Assembly: GCA_019635485.1 (NCBI GenBank) | Contig: JAHBZL010000005.1 | Coordinates: 1 to 64,000 of the forward strand | Reading direction: 5' to 3' | DNA from: Piscinibacter sp. | Lineage (GTDB): Bacteria > Pseudomonadota > Gammaproteobacteria > Burkholderiales > Burkholderiaceae_C | Length of the DNA: 64,000 bases | Shown here: positions 1-9,002 of the stretch, piece by piece | How the letters are laid out: each line of letters starts with the position of its first letter | How positions within the stretch are numbered: position 1 is the stretch's first letter | The notes under the pieces: model-generated | The model's input: the letters and a program-made list of their open reading frames with translations, nothing else | Databases searched by the model: none | Told to the model about the DNA's origin: nothing | Made by a program: the position numbers and the translations under genes

Positions 1-243
<243 letters not shown>

Positions 244-388
244 GCACGCAGGCTAAGGGCAGGCGCCGCCGACGCCGTGAGCAGACGTAAGTCGCGCGTG
301 CATGCCGCGCGTCGGTGTGACTTGCGCCACGCGCCTCGGCCCGGCAGGGCCGGCGCGCCACGGCCGCCCCCGCTACGCTGGCTGGCGC

Positions 389-416
389 TCAAGTCGCGTC
401 CCGGCCCGGCCGATAG
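389..416 (+). promoter_or_regulatory. Sigma28 (FliA)-like promoter
   Basis: TCAAGTCG (389-396) and GCCGATAG (409-416) are separated by 12 bases. The FliA consensus is TAAAGTTT, about 11 bases, then GCCGATAA; the -10 half matches in seven of eight positions. A start near base 424 would lie just ahead of the cupredoxin/GGDEF-EAL operon. This would tie the operon to the flagellar regulon, which is an inference. Confidence 0.5.
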
Positions 417-431
417 CGTCAGGGGGCGCCC

Positions 432-1049
432 ATGCCCCGAAGCCCTGCCATGTCCCGCACCCTGCTTGCCCTTCCGCTGCTCGTCGCCCTGCCCGTCCAG
501 GCCGGTGCGCTGGTCGTCGCCGTCACCGACGCGGCGGGCCAGCCGCTGGTCGACGCGGTGGCGCTGCTCGAGCCCGCCGCCGGCAGGGCGGCGGTGAAAC
601 CGATGGAACAGGTCGAGATCTCACAGGCCAAGCGGCGCTTCCAGCCGCGCGTGACGCTGGTCACGGTCGGCACCAGCATCGCCTTCCCGAACTTCGACAC
701 CGTCCGGCACCACGTCTACTCGTTCTCGGCCGCCAAGACCTTCGAGCTGAAGCTGTACGCGGGCGTGCCGGCGGCGCCGGTGGTGTTCGACAAGCCCGGC
801 ATCGCGGTGCTCGGCTGCAACATCCACGATCGCATGGCCGCCTGGGTGGTGGTGGCGGACACGCCGTATGCCGCACGCAGCGGCGCCGACGGGCTGGCGC
901 GGATCGATGCCGTGCCGCCGGGCGACTACCGGCTGACGGTCTGGCATCCGGGGCTGCCGGGCACGGCGCCGGCCGCGCCGCAGGCGCTGACCCTCGATGC
1001 CGCGGACCGCCAGCACGCCGTGCGACTGCCGGTCGCCGCGGAGCCCTGA
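432..1049 (+). CDS. Cupredoxin-like / methylamine-utilization-type exported protein
   Basis: A 205-residue protein with an N-terminal signal peptide (hydrophobic core LLALPLLVALPVQA). The middle resembles plastocyanin/azurin-type copper proteins: PNFDTVRHHVYSFS supplies a His pair and VLGCNIHDRMAAWV supplies the Cys and second His in the usual C-x-x-H-x-x-M spacing of a type I copper site. It is probably a periplasmic copper-binding redox or sensory partner. The start could also be the ATG at 450, which gives a cleaner signal peptide; the G-rich stretch just before 432 could be its ribosome site. The stop shares its A with the ATG of the GGDEF/EAL gene, so the two are translationally coupled. 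Similar pairs are common in Burkholderiales; the role of the pairing is not known to me. Confidence 0.75.
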   Translation: MPRSPAMSRTLLALPLLVALPVQAGALVVAVTDAAGQPLVDAVALLEPAAGRAAVKPMEQVEISQAKRRFQPRVTLVTVGTSIAFPNFDTVRHHVYSFSAAKTFELKLYAGVPAAPVVFDKPGIAVLGCNIHDRMAAWVVVADTPYAARSGADGLARIDAVPPGDYRLTVWHPGLPGTAPAAPQALTLDAADRQHAVRLPVAAEP

Positions 1050-3502
1050 TGTCCCCGCCCCGCCTGTCGCTGCCGACGCACTGGTTCGCCGGCTCGCTGC
1101 GCAGCCGCGTGATCGCGCTGTTCCTCGGGCTGCTCGCGCTGGTGCAGATCGCGAGCTTCGGCGCGATCAGCGCCGGCCTGTCCAGCCACGCCCGCAGCAC
1201 GCTGCCCGCGCAGTTGGAGGTCGGCCAGCGGGTGCTGAAGTCGCTGCTCGACCGGCGCGCGCAGACGCTGGTCGAAGGCGCGCGGCTGCTGGCCGCCGAC
1301 TACGGTTTCCGCGAGGCGGTGCTGTCCGAGGACGCCGAGACGATCGCCTCGGCGCTCGAGAACCATGGCGGGCGCATCGGCGCCACCGAGGTGGCCTGGC
1401 TCGGCACGGACTTCCGTGTCGTCGCCACCGCCGGTGCCGACGGCCAGCGCGGCGAACTGGCCGCCGCCGCGGCCGAACTCGGCGCGCGCGCCGCGGCCGG
1501 CGGGCAGGCCAGCGGCATCGCGCTGGTCGATGCGCGGCCGCACCAGATGGTGCTGGTGCCGATGAAGGCGCCGGTGCTGGCGGGCTGGGTGCTGATGGGG
1601 TTCCCGATCGACGATCAATTGGGTCGCGACATGCGGGAACTTTCCGCGCTCAACCTGACGCTGCTGATCCGCGAGGATCGCGGGCGCCCGTGGCAGGCCC
1701 GCCTGAGCACGCTCGACGCGGAACACGCCGCACAGCTCGCGGCGCAGCGCTGGTCGCCGCACGGCGAAGCGCTGGCGGGCATGCGCCCGGTGACGCTGCT
1801 CGGCGAGGCCTTCGGCGTGCACGGCCGCTGGCTGACCCCGCTGGCCAGCGGTGGCAGCGATTCCGGCGCGGCGGTGCTGGCGATCGTCTCGCTGTCGATC
1901 GACGCCGCGACGCGCACGCCGCGCGAGTTGCAGTTCATGCTGCTGGCGATCACGCTGGCCGGCTTCGCGGTGTTCGCGATCGGCAGCGTCTACACGGCAC
2001 GCCACGTGACCACGCCGTTGCGCAGCCTGGGCGCCGCGGCCGAACGGCTCGGCGCCGGCGACTACGCGACGCCGGTGCATGGCCTGCAGCGCGGCGACGA
2101 GATCGGCGCGCTCGCGCAATCGTTCGAGACCATGCGCGTCAACGTGGCCGACAAGGACGCGCAGATCCGCCGCCTGGCCTACTGGGACACGCTGACCGGC
2201 CTGCCGAACCGCGTGCTGTTCCGCGATGCGGTGGGCGACTCGATCGCCGCGGCGGCGCGCGGCGGCGGCTCGCTCGCGGTGCTGATGCTCGACCTGGACC
2301 GCTTCAAGCATGTCAACGAGGTGCTCGGCTACCACTTCGGCGACCTGCTGCTGCGCGGCGTCGGCGAGCGGCTGACGCAGGAGGTGCTGCGCGGGCAGGA
2401 CATGGTCGCGCGGCTGTCCGGCGACGAGTTCGGCGTGCTGCTGCGCGATGCCGACGCGGCGCTCGCCGAATCGGTGGCGCAGCGCATCGCGCACGCGTTC
2501 CAGCGGCCGCTCGTGCTCGGCGAGCACAAGGTCGACCTGGGCGCCGGCATCGGCGTGGCCTGCTGGCCGCTGCACACGACAGGCGATGCGGACACGCTGC
2601 TGAACCGCGCCGAGGTGGCGATGATCGCCGCCAAGCGGCGCGCCAGCGGAGCGCTGCTGTACGACGCGGCGAGCGACGCAGGCAGCGCGCAGACGCTGTC
2701 GCTGCTGTCGGAACTGCGCCATGCGGTCGAGCACGGCGAGCTGCGCCTGGTGCTGCAGCCCAAGCTCGCGCTGGGCGACGGCCAGGTGGTCGGCGCCGAG
2801 GCGCTGGTGCGCTGGCAGCACCCGCAGCGCGGCCTGGTGGCGCCGGGCAGCTTCATCCCGTTCGCCGAGCAGACCGGCTTCATCCGCGTGCTGACGATGT
2901 GGGTCTTCGAGGAGGCGGCCCGGCTCTGGCTGGCGCTTCAGGCGCACGGGGCGCTGCTGAAGCTGTCGGTCAACCTGTCGACGCGCGACCTGCTCGACCC
3001 CGAACTGCCGTCCAAGTTCGATGCGCTGCTCGTGCGGCACCGCGTGCCGGCCGAGGCGTTCTGCCTGGAGATCACCGAGAGCGCGATCATGGACGACCCG
3101 CAGCGCGCGCTGGCCACGCTGAACCGGCTCAGCGCGATGGGCTTCAGGCTCTCGATCGACGACTTCGGCACCGGCTACTCGTCGCTCGCCTACCTGAAGC
3201 GGCTGCCGGTGGACGAGCTGAAGATCGACCAGTCCTTCGTGCGCAACATGGAGCGCGACCTGGACGACGCGACCATCGTGCGATCGACCATCGACCTGGC
3301 GCACAACCTGGGCCTCACGGTGGTGGCCGAGGGGGTCGAGAACGCCCGCACCTGGGACCTGCTGCGCGAGCTGCGCTGCGACGAGGCGCAGGGCTACCAC
3401 ATGGGCAAGCCGATGCCGGTGGCCGAGTTCCGCAAGTGGTCCGCGCTGTGGGAACAGCGGCGCCGGCCGTTCGGCAAGAGCAGCCCGATGCGGCTGCACT
3501 GA
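1049..3502 (+). CDS. Membrane GGDEF/EAL cyclic-di-GMP signalling protein
   Basis: An 817-residue inner-membrane protein. A transmembrane helix (about 18-40) is followed by a periplasmic sensor region of about 250 residues, a second helix (about 294-315), a HAMP linker (about 316-370), a diguanylate cyclase domain and a C-terminal EAL domain. The cyclase signature is SGDEF (about 457-461) rather than GGDEF; Ser at this position is found in some active enzymes. The phosphodiesterase domain looks intact: EAL at 584-586, VNLS, ITES, DDFGTGYSS, LKIDQSFV, VAEGVEN and EAQGYHMGKPM carry the metal and catalytic residues. Net c-di-GMP breakdown is therefore likely, possibly with a regulatory cyclase domain. 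It begins on the shared A of the preceding stop codon, so the exported cupredoxin may be its periplasmic input partner (inference). Confidence 0.92.
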   Translation: MSPPRLSLPTHWFAGSLRSRVIALFLGLLALVQIASFGAISAGLSSHARSTLPAQLEVGQRVLKSLLDRRAQTLVEGARLLAADYGFREAVLSEDAETIASALENHGGRIGATEVAWLGTDFRVVATAGADGQRGELAAAAAELGARAAAGGQASGIALVDARPHQMVLVPMKAPVLAGWVLMGFPIDDQLGRDMRELSALNLTLLIREDRGRPWQARLSTLDAEHAAQLAAQRWSPHGEALAGMRPVTLLGEAFGVHGRWLTPLASGGSDSGAAVLAIVSLSIDAATRTPRELQFMLLAITLAGFAVFAIGSVYTARHVTTPLRSLGAAAERLGAGDYATPVHGLQRGDEIGALAQSFETMRVNVADKDAQIRRLAYWDTLTGLPNRVLFRDAVGDSIAAAARGGGSLAVLMLDLDRFKHVNEVLGYHFGDLLLRGVGERLTQEVLRGQDMVARLSGDEFGVLLRDADAALAESVAQRIAHAFQRPLVLGEHKVDLGAGIGVACWPLHTTGDADTLLNRAEVAMIAAKRRASGALLYDAASDAGSAQTLSLLSELRHAVEHGELRLVLQPKLALGDGQVVGAEALVRWQHPQRGLVAPGSFIPFAEQTGFIRVLTMWVFEEAARLWLALQAHGALLKLSVNLSTRDLLDPELPSKFDALLVRHRVPAEAFCLEITESAIMDDPQRALATLNRLSAMGFRLSIDDFGTGYSSLAYLKRLPVDELKIDQSFVRNMERDLDDATIVRSTIDLAHNLGLTVVAEGVENARTWDLLRELRCDEAQGYHMGKPMPVAEFRKWSALWEQRRRPFGKSSPMRLH

Positions 3503-3529
3503 GCCGCGGCCCGCGCCTTCGGCGCTCCT

Positions 3530-3925
3530 TCAGTTCAGCGCCCGCCGGGCCGGCGGCGGATCCTCGCGCATCGCCCGGGACGGCGTGGCCGGCAGCGCCG
3601 CGAGCACCTGCCGGGCATCCAGCGAGCGGATCGGGATGCCGGCATCGCGCGGGATCAGGCCGCGTGCGATCAGGTTCTCGTAGCGCAGCGCGCACACGCG
3701 CAGGAACGACGAGAAGTTGCCGACCGCGCCGCGGTCGGCCACCAGCTCGTCGTACAGCGTCTCGATCAGCTGCGCCAGCGTCATGCCGTCGCGGCCGGCG
3801 ATCTCCTCGAGCACGGCCCAGTGCAGGTTCTCCAGCCGCAGGCTGGTGACCACGCCGTGCAGCCGCACCGAACGCGTGCGGCTCTCGTAGCTCGCCGGGT
3901 CGGCGCTGATGAAGATCTTGCACAT
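3530..3925 (-). CDS. Ribbon-helix-helix domain protein
   Basis: A 131-residue protein. The region SYESRTRSVRLHGVVTSLRLENLHW has the strand-then-helix pattern of the ribbon-helix-helix family (RHH_4 type), continuing into helical segments WAVLEEIAGRDGMTLAQLI and FLRVCALRYENLIARG. Members are small proteins often found in proteobacterial genomes without an assigned target; DNA binding is plausible but not shown. The start is supported by GAGGAG seven bases before the ATG. The last 20 or so residues are Pro/Arg-rich and probably disordered. It sits downstream of the DJ-1/PfpI gene on the same strand with a 31-base gap, so the two are probably co-transcribed. Confidence 0.75.
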   Translation of the reverse strand: MCKIFISADPASYESRTRSVRLHGVVTSLRLENLHWAVLEEIAGRDGMTLAQLIETLYDELVADRGAVGNFSSFLRVCALRYENLIARGLIPRDAGIPIRSLDARQVLAALPATPSRAMREDPPPARRALN

Positions 3926-3956
3926 GCGCGGCTCCTCGGGCTCGGTGCGGTCGATG

Positions 3957-4535
3957 CTACAGGCTGATGCGCGTGCCGAGCACCGCCAGGAACTGCGCGA
4001 TCCACGCCGGGTGCGCGGGCCAGGCCGGGGCGGTCACCAGCTGGCGGTCGGTCACCGCGGCATCGATGGCGATGCCCATGTATTCGGCGCCGGCCAGTTC
4101 CACCTCGACCTGGCAGGCCGGGTACGCGCTCACCTTGCGCCCCTTGATCAGACCGGTGGCCGCGAGCAGCTGCGCCCCGTGGCAGATCGCGGCGACGGGC
4201 TTGTCGGCGGCCAGGAAATGGCGCGCGATCTCGACCACGCGCGAGTTCATGCGCAGGTACTCCGGCGCGCGCCCGCCCGGCACCACGAGCGCGTCGTAGC
4301 GCGCCGGGTCGACCTCCGCGAAGGTGGCGTTGAGCGTGAAGCGGTGGCCCGGCTTCTCGCTGTAGGTCTGGTGGCCCTCGAAGTCGTGGATCGCCGTCGC
4401 CACCTGGTCGCCGGCCTTCTTGTCCGGCGCCACCGCATGCACCGTGTGGCCCACCGCCTGCAGCGCCTGGAAGGGCACCATGACCTCGTAGTCTTCACCG
4501 AAGTCGCCGCACAGCATCAGGATCTTCTTGCTCAT
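3957..4535 (-). CDS. DJ-1/PfpI family protein
   Basis: A 192-residue cytoplasmic protein of the DJ-1/PfpI class I glutamine amidotransferase-like fold. The nucleophile elbow is AICHGAQLL, with Cys about residue 117 followed by His, and an acidic residue near the start (GDFGEDYE) matches the family's Glu that contacts the Cys. [12 protein letters not shown] is the typical oxyanion loop. Family members include cysteine peptidases, glyoxalase III-type hydratases and stress proteins, and which reaction applies cannot be read from the sequence. Start supported by GGAGAG six bases before the ATG. It precedes the RHH gene. Confidence 0.88.
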   Translation of the reverse strand: MSKKILMLCGDFGEDYEVMVPFQALQAVGHTVHAVAPDKKAGDQVATAIHDFEGHQTYSEKPGHRFTLNATFAEVDPARYDALVVPGGRAPEYLRMNSRVVEIARHFLAADKPVAAICHGAQLLAATGLIKGRKVSAYPACQVEVELAGAEYMGIAIDAAVTDRQLVTAPAWPAHPAWIAQFLAVLGTRISL

Positions 4536-4652
4536 CGCCGTCTCTCCATCTCAGCAGGGATGGCGCGATTGTTCGGGGGCCGCCCGCCGGGCAGGTAGTA
4601 GCGGCTTATCGCGCCGCTCGTGGTTTCCCCGCGGTTGCCCGGCCGCGCCGCG

Positions 4653-6155
4653 CTACGCGGCCGCGATCAGCGGGCCGAGGCGGCGCGCCGCGGCGCGCAG
4701 CTCGGCCGGCGCATAACCCGCGTACCCGACCACCCAGCCGCGCCGGCGCGACTCGATCGCGTAGGCCGACAGCGGCGCCAGGAACACGCCGGCCTCGTGT
4801 GCCCGCGCGCTCAGCGCGGCGTCGCGCAGGCCCGGCGCCGCCTCGTGCAGCAGGTGCATGCCCTGGGCGCTGGGGGCGAGCCGCCAGGCCCCGCCGCTGG
4901 CGCGCGCCAGCGCGTCGATCGCCACCGCCTGCCGCTCGAGGTAGGCCTCGCGCATGCGGCGCAGGTGGCGCAGCAGGTGGCCTTCGGCGATGAAGCGGGC
5001 CAGCGTCTCCTGCGCCTCGCCCGGGCTGTGCCGGTCGGTCAGGGCCTTGGCCGCCGCAAACGCGTCGACCAGCGCCTCGGGCAGCACGACGAAACCCAGC
5101 CGCAGGCCCGGATGCAGCGTCTTCGAGAAGGTGCCGACATAGATCACGCGCTGTGCGTCCGGCAGGCTGCACAGCGCCGGAATGCGGTGCGGGCCGTACT
5201 GGAACTCGCCGTCGTAGTCGTCCTCCACGATCCAGGCGGCGCGCTCGCGGGCCCAGGCCAGCAGCGCCAGCCGCCGCGCGAGGCTCATGCGCACGCCGAG
5301 CGGGAACTGGTGCGTCGGCGTCACGACGGCGAGGCGGGCGCCGGGCCAGCGCGCAGCGCCTTCGGCGATCACCAGCCCGTCGGCGTCGACGTTCACTGGC
5401 CGCACCGCCACGCCGTGGCCGTGCAGGCAGGCGCGGATGCCGGGATAGCCCGGGTCCTCGACCAGCACCTCGTCGCCGGGGTCCAGCAGCAGCCGCGCGA
5501 TCAGGTCGATGCCCTGCTGCGACCCCGAGGTCACCAGCACCTGGCCCGGCGCGCAGCGGATGCCGCGCGAGACCAGCAGCCATTGCGCGATCGCCGTGCG
5601 CAACGGCGCGTGGCCGGCCGGCTCGAGGTAACGCGCCTGGTCGCGCCGCGCGCGGCCGGCGCCGCGCGGCCCGAGGCGGTCCCACACGGCGAACGGGAAC
5701 AGGTCCGCGGCCGGGTAGCCGATGCGAAACGGCAGCGGCGGCGCCAGCGGCGGCTGCCAGCGCAACGCCGTGTCGGCGATCAGCCGGCCGCGCCCGGACA
5801 GCAGCGTGCCGGCGCCCGCGAGGCGCTGCGCGCCGCGACGCGGAGCCAGCGCGGCGATCGCCGGCGCGACATAACTGCCGTCGCCGACACGGGCCACCAC
5901 GTAGCCCTCGGCGCGCAGGCGCTCGAGCGCCCACAGCACGGTGTTGCGGGCCACGCCCAGCGAGCGGGCATGGTCGCGCGAGGGCGGCAGGCGCGCGCCG
6001 GGCGCGAAGACGCCGGCCTCGATCGCGGCGCGCAGGCGCTGGTAGACCTGCAGGCGCAGCGGGCCGGCCGCCGGCCGATTGGTTCCCGGTGGAGGCGCCA
6101 AATTGGCTCCTTCGTGCAGGGCCGATGGCCCTATTCTGTGGGGCCATTGGACCAC
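4653..6155 (-). CDS. MocR/PdxR-family regulator (GntR winged helix fused to aminotransferase fold)
   Basis: Up to 500 residues. The N-terminal third begins with a GntR winged helix (LRLQVYQRLRAAIEAGVFAP, then LPPSRDHARSLGVARNTV). The rest has the fold-type I aminotransferase pattern: SGSQQGIDLIARLLLDPGDE, VVTPTHQFPLGVRMS, EDDYDGEFQY and YVGTFSKTLHPGLRLGF, where the Lys in FSKTL is the PLP Schiff-base residue. MocR proteins use PLP as a sensory ligand, and several activate or repress the divergent gene. The longest frame starts at a GTG 11 bases from the divergent OsmC start; a TTG at 6101 would free the intergenic inverted repeat to act as an operator, so the exact start is uncertain. The linked OsmC and PaiB-like genes are the likely targets. 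Confidence 0.88.
   Translation of the reverse strand: MVQWPHRIGPSALHEGANLAPPPGTNRPAAGPLRLQVYQRLRAAIEAGVFAPGARLPPSRDHARSLGVARNTVLWALERLRAEGYVVARVGDGSYVAPAIAALAPRRGAQRLAGAGTLLSGRGRLIADTALRWQPPLAPPLPFRIGYPAADLFPFAVWDRLGPRGAGRARRDQARYLEPAGHAPLRTAIAQWLLVSRGIRCAPGQVLVTSGSQQGIDLIARLLLDPGDEVLVEDPGYPGIRACLHGHGVAVRPVNVDADGLVIAEGAARWPGARLAVVTPTHQFPLGVRMSLARRLALLAWARERAAWIVEDDYDGEFQYGPHRIPALCSLPDAQRVIYVGTFSKTLHPGLRLGFVVLPEALVDAFAAAKALTDRHSPGEAQETLARFIAEGHLLRHLRRMREAYLERQAVAIDALARASGGAWRLAPSAQGMHLLHEAAPGLRDAALSARAHEAGVFLAPLSAYAIESRRRGWVVGYAGYAPAELRAAARRLGPLIAAA
6125..6147. promoter_or_regulatory. Inverted repeat, candidate MocR operator
   Basis: ATGGCCC (6125-6131) and GGGCCAT (6141-6147) are perfect inverted arms around nine bases, between the divergent MocR and OsmC starts. 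The position suits an autoregulatory operator. If the GTG at 6155 is truly used, the repeat would lie inside the regulator's own coding sequence. Confidence 0.4.
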
Positions 6156-6166
6156 GATCCTGCGCC

Positions 6167-6637
6167 ATGGCCGACTACCACGCCACCATCCACTGGACCC
6201 GCGGCGACCAGCCCTTCGCCGACCGCCGCTACAGCCGCCGGCACGAACTGCGCTTCGACGGCGGCGCGGTGGTGCCGGGTTCGTCGTCGCCGCATTCGGT
6301 CAAGCTGCCCTACTCGGACCCGGCGGCGGTCGACCCGGAGGAGGCCTTCGTCGCCTCGCTGTCGAGCTGCCACATGCTCTGGTTCCTCGACCTCGCCTGC
6401 CGCGCCGGCTGGGTGGTGGACGACTACCGCGACGAGGCGGTCGGCACGATGGGGCGCAACGCCGACGGCAGGCTCGCGATGACGCAGGTCACGCTGCGAC
6501 CGGCGGTGCGCTTCGCGGGCCGGGTGCCCGACGCCGACGAACACGCGCGGCTGCACCACGCCGCCCACGAGGAGTGCTACATCGCCAGTTCGGTGAAGAG
6601 CGAGCTGCGCTGCGAGCCGAGCATCGTGGGAGCCTGA
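6167..6637 (+). CDS. OsmC family protein (peroxide/thiol stress)
   Basis: A 156-residue protein of the OsmC/Ohr/YhfA superfamily. Two conserved cysteines lie in SSCHMLWFLDL (about residue 71) and HEECYIASSV (about 137). These are the peroxidatic and resolving cysteines in active members, which reduce organic hydroperoxides; HEECYIASSVK is typical of the OsmC-like YhfA branch. The ATG at 6167 opens directly on the conserved start (MADYHATIHW). It is divergent from the MocR regulator and one base ahead of the PaiB-like gene, so the latter two form an operon. The exact substrate cannot be deduced. Confidence 0.88.
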   Translation: MADYHATIHWTRGDQPFADRRYSRRHELRFDGGAVVPGSSSPHSVKLPYSDPAAVDPEEAFVASLSSCHMLWFLDLACRAGWVVDDYRDEAVGTMGRNADGRLAMTQVTLRPAVRFAGRVPDADEHARLHHAAHEECYIASSVKSELRCEPSIVGA

Positions 6638-6638
6638 G

Positions 6639-7274
6639 ATGTACCTGCCGCGCCATTTCGAGGAGACCCGGACCGAGGTGCTGCACGCGCTGATGCGCAG
6701 CCACCCGTTCGGGTTGCTGGTCACGCAGGGTCCGGCCGGGCTGCTGGCCAACCCGCTGCCCTGGCTGGTCGACGCCGGCCCGACGCCGCTGGGCACGCTG
6801 CGCGGCCACGTGGCACGCGCCAACCCGGTCTGGCGCGAGGCACCCGGCGAGGTGCTGGTGGTGTTCCAGGGGCCGCAGGCCTACGTGAGCCCCGGCTGGT
6901 ACCCGGCGAAGGCCGAACACGGCAAGGTCGTGCCGACCTGGAACTACGCGATGGTGCAGGCCCGGGGCCGGCTGCGTGCCGTCGAGGACCCGGCCTGGCT
7001 GCACGGCCTGGTGAGCCGCCTGACCGCGCGCCACGAGGCCACGCAGCCGAAGCCCTGGCAGGTGACCGACGCCCCCGGCGACTACATCGACAGGATGCTC
7101 GCGGCCATCGTCGGCCTCGAGGTCGAGATCACCGCGCTGACCGGCAAGTGGAAGGTGAGCCAGAACCGCGGCGCGGCGGATCGCGACGGCGTCGCGCAGG
7201 GCCTCGAGGCACTGCCGGACGACGATGCGCAGGCGATGGCGGCGCTGGTGCGCGAAGCGTCGGGCAGCCCCTAG
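6639..7274 (+). CDS. PaiB-type FMN-binding protein
   Basis: A 211-residue protein of the PaiB/FMN_bind_2 family with a flavin-reductase-like split barrel. Typical segments are MYLPRHFEE at the N-terminus, HPFGLLVTQGPAGLLANPLP, LRGHVARANPVWRE, YVSPGWYPAK and VVPTWNYAMVQARG, and GKWKVSQNR near the C-terminus. PaiB of Bacillus was described as a negative regulator, but the split-barrel fold suggests flavin or pyridoxine-phosphate binding, so enzymatic function is equally possible. It follows the OsmC gene by one base and belongs to the MocR-linked unit. Possible link: PLP is the MocR ligand (inference). Confidence 0.88.
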   Translation: MYLPRHFEETRTEVLHALMRSHPFGLLVTQGPAGLLANPLPWLVDAGPTPLGTLRGHVARANPVWREAPGEVLVVFQGPQAYVSPGWYPAKAEHGKVVPTWNYAMVQARGRLRAVEDPAWLHGLVSRLTARHEATQPKPWQVTDAPGDYIDRMLAAIVGLEVEITALTGKWKVSQNRGAADRDGVAQGLEALPDDDAQAMAALVREASGSP

Positions 7275-7353
7275 AACGTCGGCCGCCTCGTTCAGACCGA
7301 CCCCTGCCATTTGAACGTCGACCCTCCTAGCCTCGTCGCAGGCTTTCGGAGGA

Positions 7354-8349
7354 ATGGCGATGACGTGGCACGAACAGGGCATCCGGCGGCGCCGGCTGCT
7401 GGCGCTCGGCGCCGGCCTGCTGGCCGGCTGCGGTGGTGGGGGCGGTGAGGCGCCCGCCGGTGGTGGTGGCGGTGGCGGTGGTGGTGGCGGTGGCGGCAAC
7501 GCCGGGCCGACCGGCCGGCTCGTGTTCACCAACAGCGGGCTGGCCGCCGTCTGGGACCTGGCCGCCGGGCGCGGGATCGAGTTCGCCGTCGGCGACATGG
7601 ACACCCTCGGCGGCGGCGTGACCGCGGCCCCCGACGGCACCCTGGCCTTCATGCTGCAGGGTGACAACCAGGGGTTCTCGTTCGCGACCTTCGATCTGGC
7701 CGGGCAGCGCACCGGCCTGTACGAGATCCGGCGCGAGCTGGCCTTCGCGACCAGCGCCGTCGCCTTCGACGCGCAGGGCACGCGCATCGCGTTCAGCCTC
7801 AATGAGCTGACCTCGCCCACCGACGACACGCGGATCGACCGGACGCTGGTGGCCGACTGGCCCGCCGGCCAGCTGCTGGCGGTGCTGCCGGGCTGGCAGG
7901 ACCCGGTGTGGGCCGGGGCCACGGGCGAACTGATCGTGCGCGCCAGCGACAGCGGCCGGCTGCGCCTGTTCGATGCTTCACTGCAGGACCAGGGCTGGCT
8001 CGCGGACCTGGTCGCGCAGCCGGACACCGGCAGCTTCAGCGTGTCGCCGGACGGCCGCTACGTCGCGCTGGAGGACGGGCCGCGCATCCGCGCCTACGAC
8101 CGCTCGACGGGGCTGCGCTGGGTCGCTGCGGAACGCATCAGCAGCGTCTTCTCGCCCTGCTTCGCGCCGGACGGCCGCTTCCTGGCCGTGCACGCGATCG
8201 ACCTGACGACGGCCACGGTGAACTTCTTCACCCGCGTGCCGCACCTCGTGCCCTTCGTGCCGGGCACCACGATCGCGCTGGACGAGTCGACGCAGCGCGT
8301 CGACGCCAGCCTGGCCTTCACCGCGAGCCGGATGGCGTGGCTGGCGTGA
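7354..8349 (+). CDS. Beta-propeller-like lipoprotein with poly-Gly linker
   Basis: A 331-residue exported protein. Arg-rich start (RRRRLLALGAGLLAGC) ends in a lipobox with Cys about residue 25, followed by a very Gly-rich linker of about 24 residues that includes 13 Gly in a row. The remainder has repeated blade-like motifs such as VAFDAQGTRIAFSL, FSVSPDGRYVALEDG and CFAPDGRFLAVHA, the SPDG type seen in WD40/TolB-like propellers. No enzyme motif is visible. It probably displays a binding propeller on a membrane surface. It is monocistronic, 79 bases after the PaiB-like gene and convergent with ssb. Confidence 0.7.
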   Translation: MAMTWHEQGIRRRRLLALGAGLLAGCGGGGGEAPAGGGGGGGGGGGGGNAGPTGRLVFTNSGLAAVWDLAAGRGIEFAVGDMDTLGGGVTAAPDGTLAFMLQGDNQGFSFATFDLAGQRTGLYEIRRELAFATSAVAFDAQGTRIAFSLNELTSPTDDTRIDRTLVADWPAGQLLAVLPGWQDPVWAGATGELIVRASDSGRLRLFDASLQDQGWLADLVAQPDTGSFSVSPDGRYVALEDGPRIRAYDRSTGLRWVAAERISSVFSPCFAPDGRFLAVHAIDLTTATVNFFTRVPHLVPFVPGTTIALDESTQRVDASLAFTASRMAWLA

Positions 8350-8367
8350 CCGTCTTGCGGGCGAGGA

Positions 8368-8865
8368 CTAGAACGGAATGTCGTCGTCCATGTTGTCGAA
8401 GCCGGTGGCCGGCTTCGACGCGGGCTTCTGCGGCGCGGGCCGGGAGGCCGGCGCCGGGCGCGCGGCCGGGCGGCCGCCGCCGTCCCCATAGTCGTCGGCC
8501 TCGCCGCCACCACCGCCCGCGCCCATGCCCTCGCGGCTGCCGAGCATCTGCATCTCGGTCGCGATGATTTCGGTGGTGTACTGGTCCTTGCCTTCCTTGT
8601 CCTGCCACTTGCGCGTCTTCAGGCGGCCCTCGACGTACACCGAGCGGCCCTTCTTCAGGTATTCGCCGGCGATCTCGGCGAGCCGGTCGTAGAACACGAC
8701 GCGGTGCCACTCGGTCTCCTCCTGGCGTTCGCCGGAGTCCTTGTTCTTCCACTGGCGCGTGGTGGCGATGCTGACGTTGCACACCGCGTTGCCGTTGGGC
8801 GTGTAGCGCACCTCCGGATCGCGGCCGAGGTTGCCGATCAGGTGGACTTTGTTCAGTGAGGCCAT
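8368..8865 (-). CDS. ssb: Single-stranded DNA-binding protein
   Basis: A 165-residue SSB, close to the family's usual length. The OB fold covers residues 1-110: [52 protein letters not shown] and [15 protein letters not shown] Gly/Pro/Ala-rich disordered linker leads to the acidic tip DNMDDDIPF, which recruits repair and replication proteins such as RecQ and PriA; recQ lies about 5 kb away. The protein coats single-stranded DNA in replication, recombination and repair. It is convergent with the lipoprotein gene at 7354-8349. Confidence 0.98.
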   Translation of the reverse strand: MASLNKVHLIGNLGRDPEVRYTPNGNAVCNVSIATTRQWKNKDSGERQEETEWHRVVFYDRLAEIAGEYLKKGRSVYVEGRLKTRKWQDKEGKDQYTTEIIATEMQMLGSREGMGAGGGGGEADDYGDGGGRPAARPAPASRPAPQKPASKPATGFDNMDDDIPF

Positions 8866-9002
8866 GGTCGCGCTCCGCTGCTCTGGGCGTGGGGTGAATC
8901 GGGTGGAATGGCGGCCATTATCGCCCTGCGTCCCGGCGCGAACCGCGTGCTGCGGAGTGACCCCGAACGGTGCCCCCGATCAGGTGGACGCCGGATGGCG
9001 CC

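Noticed and set aside
926-3499. Long antisense frame across the GGDEF/EAL gene
   Set aside because: The plus strand encodes all expected GGDEF and EAL motifs; the antisense product is His/Arg/Gln-rich with no recognisable domain.
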